Shown: piece after piece, positions 1 to 5,345 of the stretch
How the letters are laid out: every line of letters begins with the position of its first letter
Numbering within the stretch: the stretch's first letter is position 1
Source: Candidatus Calidifonticultor daggyaiensis
GTDB lineage: Bacteria; Actinomycetota; Humimicrobiia; Humimicrobiales; Humimicrobiaceae
DNA length: 8,563 nt
Direction of reading: 5' to 3'
Assembly (NCBI GenBank): GCA_015661035.1
Contig: JACVJA010000049.1
Location: 1 to 8,563 of the forward strand
Program-made: the position numbers and the translations under genes
Notes under the pieces: model-generated
What the model saw: only the letters and a program-made list of their open reading frames with translations
Database searches by the model: none
What the model was told of the DNA's origin: nothing

Positions 1-347
1 TTTTTATCTTTTAATCTTTTTTTTCTTAAATTTAAGCCTAAAATGATATTATGATATACAGAGCGATTAAAAAGAAAAGGCTCTTGAAAAACAACTGCCA
101 TTTTTTTTCTAATAAATGTTTTATCAATATCTCTGCTTAATATATTTATTCCATTAAAAAAAATATAGCCGCTGTCAGGCTTTTCAAGTAAATTTATAAT
201 TTTTACAAGAGTTGTTTTCCCACAGCCATTAGGGCCAATTATTGCTAAAATTTTATTTCGTTCTAAGCTTAAATTGTCAATTTGTAAATTAAAAGACCCA
301 AAATAGTCTTTTTTTAAATTTAACACTTCTAAAATTATCTTTTCCAA
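1..347 (-). CDS. ABC transporter ATP-binding protein, tungstate/molybdate type (TupC-like), 3' end outside window
   Basis: This is the first 115 residues of the cytoplasmic ATPase of an ABC importer; the rest lies beyond base 1. Walker A is GPNGCGKT at residues 38-45. The Q-loop is VFQEPFLFN with Gln88, followed by SVYHNIILGLNLR. That Q-loop stretch resembles tungstate importer ATPases (TupC) more than generic amino-acid or drug exporters. The signature motif, Walker B and H-loop are not in the window, so substrate specificity is inferred from the Q-loop and from the Moco-type riboswitch just upstream. The start is TTG at 347, with AAGGA at 360-356 as ribosome binding site (8-nt spacing); an in-frame TAA at 380-378 prevents much extension. 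The gene follows moeA and is the first gene after the riboswitch terminator. Permease and binding-protein genes would be expected to the left, unseen. ATPase family is certain; the substrate is probable. Confidence 0.85.
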   Translation of the reverse strand, partial: MEKIILEVLNLKKDYFGSFNLQIDNLSLERNKILAIIGPNGCGKTTLVKIINLLEKPDSGYIFFNGINILSRDIDKTFIRKKMAVVFQEPFLFNRSVYHNIILGLNLRKKRLKDK

Positions 348-360
348 GGAAATTTTCCTT
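346..360 (-). promoter_or_regulatory. Ribosome binding site and start-codon inverted repeat of the ABC ATPase gene
   Basis: The Shine-Dalgarno AAGGA (360-356) and the segment TCCTT (350-346), which overlaps the TTG start codon, are complementary. They are separated by AAATT, so AAGGA-AAATT-TCCTT could fold into a 5-bp hairpin that hides both the binding site and the start. As DNA this is a 7-nt inverted repeat around one central base. The binding site itself is well supported. A regulatory role for the hairpin is inference, since five mostly A-U pairs would be only marginally stable. Confidence 0.5.
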
Positions 361-411
361 TTGCTAAACCTTTCTTTTTAATTTCATCATATATATACCT
401 ATTCTGTAAAA

Positions 412-452
412 ACTAAAAAATAAAAAAGCCAGCAAAGGAGATTTGCTGGCTT
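412..452 (-). terminator. Intrinsic terminator, expression platform of the Moco-type riboswitch
   Basis: On the minus strand an 11-bp perfect stem (AAGCCAGCAAA with TTTGCTGGCTT, + coordinates 442-452 and 426-436) encloses a 5-nt loop TCTCC. It runs into a T-rich tract (TTTTTTATTTTTT) down to about 412. It lies about 30 nt after the riboswitch P1 stem and before the ABC ATPase gene. Its left arm plus loop contains ATCTCCTTT, an exact complement of the 3' strand of riboswitch P1 and its flank. This is the geometry of a terminator/antiterminator switch and not a simple end-of-operon terminator. Confidence 0.9.
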
Positions 453-483
453 ATAACTTTAAAAACCATTTTTTATAGCAAAC

Positions 484-610
484 ATATCTCCTTTCCAAAT
501 GGGAGGCTAGTTTGTTTCCAAACTAACCCTATCGCTCATTTGTCATATTAAATCTTAAAGTTAAACACAACCCATTTAGATTTAACTTAGACAAAATGAG
601 TCGGAGATAT
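484..610 (-). promoter_or_regulatory. Moco/Tuco-family riboswitch (molybdenum or tungsten cofactor sensing RNA)
   Basis: Reading the minus strand, P1 pairs ATATCTCC (610-603) with GGAGATAT (491-484). P2 pairs CTCATTTTGTC (600-590) with GACAAATGAG (544-535), leaving one bulged T. P3 pairs GTTAAATCT (586-578) with AGATTTAAT (555-547). Then comes GCGATAGGG, a 7-bp stem TAGTTTG/CAAACTA capped by a GAAA tetraloop (525-508), then GCCTCCC, a short linker and GGAAAGG. The GCCTCCC...GGAAAGG ending matches my recollection of the E. coli moaA leader, the classic Moco RNA. Known members repress Mo/W cofactor or oxyanion-transport genes when cofactor is present. Here the RNA precedes a terminator and a TupC-like ATPase, and moeA lies just upstream. 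No convincing promoter is visible between the moeA stop and P1, so read-through from moeA is possible. Moco versus Tuco ligand is unresolved. Confidence 0.88.
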
Positions 611-677
611 TAAATTTTTAAAATAACAAAAATAAAATTTATTTAGAATATTATCTTAAATAAATATAATAACACTT

Positions 678-1889
678 TTATTTTAACAAAATTACATCAA
701 CACTAAAATCTTTTTCAATAACACTGGCTTCTTCAGGTAAAATTGCCAGTCCATCTGCTTCTGCCATTGATGTTAAAATGCCAGACCCTTGCATTCCAGT
801 TTTTTTAAAATAATAGGTATTATCTTTTTGTTCAATTTTTACCCTAATAAAGTCCGTTCTACCTGCAGGATGTATGTAAGTCTCTAAGGGTGATGCAATT
901 ATTTTTTTTCTAAATAAATCTTTTTCACCCAAAAACTTCTTTATAAGCGGCCTTACATATAATTCAAAACAAACCATTACTGAAACCGGGTTTCCAGGCA
1001 AGCCAAAAATAAATTTATCTTTATATATAAAAAACGCAATGGGTTTACCCGGGCGTTGATTTACTCTCCAAAAAATAAGCTGCGCTCCCATGTCCTCTAA
1101 TACAGATTTTGTATAATCATAATCACCTAAAGAGACTCCGCCGCTCAGCAGTAATATTTCACACTCATTTAAAGCATAAATTATTTTATCTTTAATTAAT
1201 TTCATTTCATCTTTTACAATGCCGTACAATTTAAATTCAGCACCAGATTCTTTAACTTGGGAAGCTAAAGAATAACTATTACTATCTCTAATTTTTCCAA
1301 TAGTAAGTTTTTCTTCAATTGGTATTATCTCATCACCAGTAATAATAATTCCAACTTTGGGAGGCTTATAAACTAACACTTCCGAAAAACCTAAAGAAGC
1401 CATTACACCTATATCAGCAGGATATAATTTTTTCATACTCCTCAAAACAATATCTCCTGCTTTAATATCCTCTCCCTTGTAACGTATATTATCACCACTT
1501 TTAAATTCTTTAAAAACTAGAACATTTTTGTCTTCTTTAACTGCATATTCTTTTGGAACAATACAATCACTTCCATTTGGTATTGGTGCACCTGTCATTA
1601 TTGGAACAGCCTTACCATTTTCTAAAATAAAATCTGCAACCTGTCCTGCAGGAAGTTCTTTATCTAATAGAGATAGCCTTACAGGATAATTTTTATCAGC
1701 ACCTATAATATCAAAAGCTTTTACTGCATAACCATCCATTGCAGAATTTGTAAATAAAGGTATATCTTCATTTGCAACAATGTCTTGAGCAAGTATTTTA
1801 CCTAAGCTTTCAATTATCTTAACTTTTTCAACCTTTTGTTTTACTTCAAAAGACAGTACCTTTTCTGTTGCTTCTTTAACAGAAATCAT
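678..1889 (-). CDS. moeA: Molybdopterin molybdenumtransferase MoeA
   Basis: MoeA inserts molybdenum (or tungsten) into adenylylated molybdopterin, the last common step of Mo/W cofactor synthesis, in the cytoplasm. Counting 403 residues from the ATG at 1889, the N-terminal part carries TNSAMDGYAV (47-56) and TGAPIPNGSDCIV (99-111). The MoCF-biosynthesis domain shows TGDEI (184-188), SGGVSLGDYDY (249-259), PGKPIAF (280-286) and GLPGNPVS (296-303). The C-terminal domain IV ends with ILTSMAEADGLAILPE. Length and motifs are complete and typical. I prefer ATG 1889 to an in-frame TTG at 1901 because GAGAGG (1899-1894) lies directly before the ATG, although the 4-nt spacing is tight, and because the TTG overlaps that site. 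The gene starts 55 nt after the folBK stop, with no terminator between, so it is probably cotranscribed with the folate genes. The Moco-type riboswitch lies after it and does not control it. Confidence 0.96.
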   Translation of the reverse strand: MISVKEATEKVLSFEVKQKVEKVKIIESLGKILAQDIVANEDIPLFTNSAMDGYAVKAFDIIGADKNYPVRLSLLDKELPAGQVADFILENGKAVPIMTGAPIPNGSDCIVPKEYAVKEDKNVLVFKEFKSGDNIRYKGEDIKAGDIVLRSMKKLYPADIGVMASLGFSEVLVYKPPKVGIIITGDEIIPIEEKLTIGKIRDSNSYSLASQVKESGAEFKLYGIVKDEMKLIKDKIIYALNECEILLLSGGVSLGDYDYTKSVLEDMGAQLIFWRVNQRPGKPIAFFIYKDKFIFGLPGNPVSVMVCFELYVRPLIKKFLGEKDLFRKKIIASPLETYIHPAGRTDFIRVKIEQKDNTYYFKKTGMQGSGILTSMAEADGLAILPEEASVIEKDFSVDVILLK

Positions 1890-1944
1890 ATTACCTCTCA
1901 AAAAATAAAATTTTTAATTAAGTAATTAGTAAAAACTATAAATT

Positions 1945-3042
1945 TTACCAATCGGCAATTTTTATCACTTTTTCTTTTAAATTTAATCTTTTTAAATACT
2001 TCTCTATTTTTATGTTTTCAATTAGAAAATCTTTATCAATTTCAGCTAAAGGTATTAAAACAAAATTTCTTTCTTTAAATTTAGGATGAGGTAATTTTAA
2101 TTCATTTGAATCAAGCAATAACCCGCTAAAGTCAATTAAATCTAAATCAATAATTCTTGGTCCATATCTTATGTTTAGATTTGAACTTCTTCCCATTATA
2201 AACTCTATATATTTTAAATATCCAAATAACTCAAAAGCTAAGAAGAATAAAATGTTATCTGATATTTTAAATTTACTTTGGCTTTCTTGGATATTTGCAT
2301 TTTTTAGATTTATCACATTACTTAAATCACTTTGCCTATTCACACTACTTATACTTAAACCATTTGTAAGATTTATTTTATTAATTTTTTGGTTAGAAAT
2401 AAATTTTCCTTTTAATACTATATTATAAAAACTTTCTTGGTTGGTATAATACATTGGTTCAGTCTCATATATTGAAGAAACTTTATCTATTATTATATTC
2501 TTATTTAAAGCTAATATTTTTACAGCATTTCTTAAATTATTTTCTTTATCACCAACATTTGAACCTATTGATATAATAAAATCAAAAAATTCAAGCTCTT
2601 GAATTTCTTTTCTTTTTAAAAAATATTTAACACCAACTGAATTTAAATTTTCTTTGATTGGAGGATTTATTTTTTCAACACAAACCTCAACATCCTTTAT
2701 AAGCAAGGATAAGTTTATTATCTTTAGCGCAATGACTTCTGCTAGTGTTTCAAGTAAATCGAACTTATTAGAATTATTAACATCTTTAGTAATATTAATT
2801 ATATCCGAATAATTAACAGTATAAATTATATTATCTTTACCGATAATATCAATTTTATCAATTTTATCTGTATTATTAATGTTAAGATTAAGATTATATG
2901 AAACTTTTTCTAATATTTCTATTTCGGATTGCCTACTAATATTAATTTTAATATTATATAAAAAATACTGACCATTTTGCTTCTCAAATTCATTAACACC
3001 ATGGTAACCAAAAAGTTTTAAGTCTTTAATAAATATTTCCAT
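1945..3042 (-). CDS. folK: Fused dihydroneopterin aldolase / HPPK (FolB-FolK), bifunctional folate enzyme
   Basis: This 365-residue fusion covers two consecutive folate steps: dihydroneopterin to 6-hydroxymethyl-dihydropterin, then pyrophosphorylation by ATP. The FolB half (about 1-143) has GYHGV (12-16), Glu20 aligning with catalytic Glu22 of the S. aureus enzyme, LLETLAE (96-102), and Lys124 in VEKINPPI. The FolK half (about 153-365) has IGSNVGDK (159-166), YETEP (192-196), YGPRIIDLDLI (293-303) with the metal-binding Asp299 and Asp301, and LPHPKFKERNFVLIPLAEI. Both halves look catalytically intact. Each carries an Asn/Ile/Ser-rich insertion compared with family members I know: about 27 residues around 45-70 in FolB, and about 50 residues around 215-265 in FolK. 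The ATG start is 9 nt after the folP stop and has no good Shine-Dalgarno, which suggests translational coupling to folP. The fold assignments are certain; the role of the insertions is unknown. Confidence 0.94.
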   Translation of the reverse strand: MEIFIKDLKLFGYHGVNEFEKQNGQYFLYNIKINISRQSEIEILEKVSYNLNLNINNTDKIDKIDIIGKDNIIYTVNYSDIINITKDVNNSNKFDLLETLAEVIALKIINLSLLIKDVEVCVEKINPPIKENLNSVGVKYFLKRKEIQELEFFDFIISIGSNVGDKENNLRNAVKILALNKNIIIDKVSSIYETEPMYYTNQESFYNIVLKGKFISNQKINKINLTNGLSISSVNRQSDLSNVINLKNANIQESQSKFKISDNILFFLAFELFGYLKYIEFIMGRSSNLNIRYGPRIIDLDLIDFSGLLLDSNELKLPHPKFKERNFVLIPLAEIDKDFLIENIKIEKYLKRLNLKEKVIKIADW

Positions 3043-3051
3043 TTTTTTATT

Positions 3052-4278
3052 TTATTCACTTAAATTTTTAATACTTTGCGCAATTTTAATTGCTTCTTTA
3101 GTCTGCTTAACATCATGAACACGAAGCAGACTTGCTCCATTTATATAGCTTACAACTGCCGCAGATATACTTCCAAAAAGCCTCTCTGCTGGTGAGACAC
3201 CACCAAGTAAAGTACCTATAAAAGATTTTCTTGAAGCACCAATCAAAACAGGATACCCCATATTACAAAAATCTTTTATTTTTGATAGAATTTTTAAGTT
3301 GTGGTCTAAGTTTTTACCAAAACCAATTCCAGGGTCAACTATTATCTTTTCTTTTTTTACACCAGCTAAAATTGCTTTTTCTGACTGGGTATACAGATAA
3401 TCATAAATTTCATCAATTAAATCATTATATTGTGGATTTTTCTGCATTGTCTGAGGTGTACCTTTAATGTGCATTATAATTACTGAAACATCTTTTCTTT
3501 TTATTACTTCTAACATATTTTCATCAAACGTTAACCCGCTAATATCATTTACTATATCAGCGCCTGTATTTATTGCATATTCAGCAACTTCAGCCCTATA
3601 AGTATCAATTGATATTAAAATATCAAAATTTTTCTTTATAAAACTTAAAATATCTTTAACCCTTAATAGTTCCTGATTTACATCTACTGGCTCTGAGCCA
3701 GGCCTGGTTGAAAGACCACCAACATCAATAATATGAGCACCTTCATTGACAATTTGTTCGGCTCTTTTTTTTGCTGATTCATAATCATAATATAAGCCTC
3801 CATCATAAAAAGAATCAGGTGTTACATTTAAAACACCCATAATAATTGCGCCTTCTTTTTCAATATCAAATTTTTTATTAGAAATTATTAAAATTTTCTT
3901 TTCTTTAAGTTTATTATCTTCAATTGATTTTATATAATCTTTCAATAATAATGATAAGTTTTTTAACCCAAAAGGTTGATACCTTATTTTTTCAGCCAAA
4001 CTCTTTAAAGAATTGATTGACCCTAAAATAATAACATCAGTTAAACCTGTAGAAGAAATTAATGTATTTCTCGAAGTTACTACATCACCACCCCTTGCAA
4101 GCATTTCCTGCTTTAAAATATTTGCAGCTTTTACATCCAAATCTTTAACTTTTAACGCAATTGGAAAGAGCTTTTTTGACATTATTTTTTGTCCTGCTAA
4201 AGTAGCCCCAATTTTTGAAAATTCTTCTAGAGCTTCTTTATAGCTATTTATTTCAATTTTTCTTATTTTATAAGCCAT
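3052..4278 (-). CDS. folP: Dihydropteroate synthase FolP with N-terminal extension
   Basis: FolP condenses 6-hydroxymethyl-dihydropterin pyrophosphate with p-aminobenzoate to dihydropteroate; it is the sulfonamide target. The TIM-barrel motifs are all present: MGVLNVTPDSFYDGG (147-161), DVGGLSTRPGS (185-195), SIDTYR (223-228), NDISG (244-248), MHIKGTPQTMQ (269-279), DPGIGFGK (315-322), GASRKSFIG (347-355) and RVHDV (386-390). The protein has 408 residues against about 270-280 for the minimal enzyme. The extra 140 residues are N-terminal and include AANILKQEMLARGGD (51-65) and IRYQPFGLKNLSLLL (98-112). Similar long forms occur in some clostridia and deep-branching bacteria, as I recall, and this N-domain has no assigned function that I know. 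The start is ATG at 4278 with only a weak upstream GGA. The gene lies 126 nt after folE and 9 nt before folBK. Confidence 0.96.
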   Translation of the reverse strand: MAYKIRKIEINSYKEALEEFSKIGATLAGQKIMSKKLFPIALKVKDLDVKAANILKQEMLARGGDVVTSRNTLISSTGLTDVIILGSINSLKSLAEKIRYQPFGLKNLSLLLKDYIKSIEDNKLKEKKILIISNKKFDIEKEGAIIMGVLNVTPDSFYDGGLYYDYESAKKRAEQIVNEGAHIIDVGGLSTRPGSEPVDVNQELLRVKDILSFIKKNFDILISIDTYRAEVAEYAINTGADIVNDISGLTFDENMLEVIKRKDVSVIIMHIKGTPQTMQKNPQYNDLIDEIYDYLYTQSEKAILAGVKKEKIIVDPGIGFGKNLDHNLKILSKIKDFCNMGYPVLIGASRKSFIGTLLGGVSPAERLFGSISAAVVSYINGASLLRVHDVKQTKEAIKIAQSIKNLSE

Positions 4279-4330
4279 TATTTTTTATAATCCATTATAG
4301 ATAACTAGATAATTATTAAAATTTACATAT

Positions 4331-4342
4331 TAAAGCGCTTTA
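4331..4342. repeat. 12-bp perfect palindrome TAAAGCGCTTTA upstream of folP
   Basis: The sequence is its own reverse complement and is the only GC-containing block in an otherwise AT-only stretch of the folE-folP gap. It lies about 53 nt upstream of the folP start. It could be an operator half-site, or chance. I do not recognise it as a named regulator box. Confidence 0.4.
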
Positions 4343-4347
4343 TTAAT

Positions 4348-4388
4348 AATCTACCCTCATTAACAATCTATTATAATCTATTAATCTA
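4348..4388. repeat. Four short direct repeats (AATCTA on +, TAGATT on -) between folE and folP
   Basis: AATCTA occurs at 4348-4353, 4365-4370, 4375-4380 and 4383-4388. The last three are closely spaced (10 then 8 bp). In such an AT-rich background this may be slippage-derived low complexity and not binding sites. No terminator hairpin is seen in the 126-nt gap, so folE and folP may still share a transcript. Confidence 0.4.
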
Positions 4389-4404
4389 TTTTAGAGATTT
4401 TTAA

Positions 4405-4971
4405 TTATCCACCAGGTTTTATTAAAGCCATTGCTTCAGCCCGTGAAGCTGGATTTTGTCTAAATAATCCCCTAACTGCAGATGTAACAGTTAAAGTGTT
4501 AGGTTTTTTTACTCCTCTAATACTCATACATAAATGTTCAGCTTCAACAATAACCATAACCCCCCTAGGCTCAAGCTTATTCATTATTGCATCAGCTACA
4601 AGTGTTGTAAGACGTTCCTGAACTTGAGGCCGCCTCGAAACAATTTCTAATACCCTTGTAAGTTTGCTCAAGCCAACAATTTTTCCAGATTTATTTGGAA
4701 CGTATGCAATATGTGCCTTACCAACGAATGGCACTAAGTGATGCTCACACACTGAATAGAATGGTATATCTTTAACAATTATCATTTCATCATGATTTTC
4801 ATCAAAGAGCGGTTTTAATTCAATTGAAGGATCTTTTCCTATTCCACTAAAAAGTTCTTCATACATTTCAGCAACCCTTTTTGGTGTTTTCTTTAAACCT
4901 TCCCTTTCTAAATTTTCACCTATACCTTTTAAAATTAATCTAACACCTTCTTCAATTAGACTCTTATCCAA
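4405..4971 (-). CDS. folE: GTP cyclohydrolase I, type IA (FolE)
   Basis: FolE converts GTP to 7,8-dihydroneopterin triphosphate, the committed step of folate synthesis. The 188-residue protein has the usual length for the family core. The zinc site is visible: SVCEHH (73-78) gives Cys75 and His78, and EHLCMSIRG (145-153) gives Cys148. The conserved core [24 protein letters not shown] (99-122) and the C-terminal [17 protein letters not shown] are intact. The start is TTG at 4971, chosen because GGGGG (4983-4979) sits 7 nt upstream, an in-frame TAA lies just beyond, and the next internal ATG would remove the N-terminal helix. It appears to be the first gene of a folE-folP-folBK-moeA unit, separated from ftsH by a strong terminator. 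Zinc-dependent type IA is clear, not the IB (FolE2) family. Confidence 0.96.
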   Translation of the reverse strand: MDKSLIEEGVRLILKGIGENLEREGLKKTPKRVAEMYEELFSGIGKDPSIELKPLFDENHDEMIIVKDIPFYSVCEHHLVPFVGKAHIAYVPNKSGKIVGLSKLTRVLEIVSRRPQVQERLTTLVADAIMNKLEPRGVMVIVEAEHLCMSIRGVKKPNTLTVTSAVRGLFRQNPASRAEAMALIKPGG

Positions 4972-5255
4972 CTTTAAACCCCCGAATTATATTTAATTTT
5001 TAAATATATTTTATTAATCTTTATTTATATATTATTTGCTAATTTTATTTATATTATTATCTAATTTTATTTTATCTTTTACTGTCTTTATCTTTTTTTA
5101 TATTTATGTCCTTGCTAAATTTATTCTATCATTATACTTTTGCTATTTTTACCATTTTGCTATCCTTATTCCAAAGTCCTTCCTCCAAATATGTATTTTA
5201 TTTTACAATTTATAAAAATTAAATAAAGTAATAATTATATGAATTATATACACAA
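4972..5255 (-). other. AT-rich leader region upstream of folE, no confirmed gene
   Basis: This 284-nt stretch lies between the ftsH terminator and the folE start. Its half nearest folE is almost pure A/T. The distal half has a purine-rich block GGAGGAAGG (5186-5178), a TATAAT hexamer (5136-5131) that could be a -10 but lacks a good -35, and a 7-codon reading frame MVKIAKV (5155-5132) with AAGGA before it. I see no known riboswitch here; in particular nothing fits the tetrahydrofolate riboswitch. A promoter for the folate operon should be in here, but I cannot place it firmly. Confidence 0.45.
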
Positions 5256-5298
5256 GGAAAAACAAAAAGACAGCCAACTTTACAAATTAGCTGTCTTT
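5256..5298 (-). terminator. Rho-independent terminator after ftsH
   Basis: On the minus strand AAAGACAGCTAATT (5298-5285) pairs with AGTTGGCTGTCTTT (5279-5266) over 14 positions, including two G-T wobbles, with loop TGTAA. The tract TTGTTTTT follows. It begins about 48 nt beyond the ftsH stop. It ends the upstream transcription unit and makes an independent promoter for folE likely. The + strand lacks an immediate T-run, so it acts mainly in the direction of the genes. Confidence 0.9.
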
Positions 5299-5345
5299 AA
5301 AATTCTCTTTTTTATTTTCAACTTTAAGCTTTTTATAATTTAAAA

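Noticed and set aside
650..678. Promoter for the riboswitch transcript (GATAAT at 655-650)
   Set aside because: The sequence 17 nt upstream (AAAGTG) is not a -35, and AT-rich DNA yields such hexamers by chance; read-through from moeA is equally possible.
1887..1901. TTG at 1901 as start of moeA, adding MRGN
   Set aside because: The bases of that extension are the ribosome binding site for the ATG at 1889, and the family N-terminus begins near ISVKEA.
2171..2428. Open frame on the + strand opposite folK
   Set aside because: It is antisense to a complete conserved gene, is composed of hydrophobic residues expected from reading AT-rich coding DNA backwards, and matches no family I know. The same holds for + strand frames at 3231-3467, 4013-4243, 5729-5926, 5893-6111 and 6123-6341.
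4972..5255. Tetrahydrofolate or other riboswitch before folE
   Set aside because: The leader is nearly all A/T near the gene and lacks the conserved GC-containing blocks and helices such an RNA needs.
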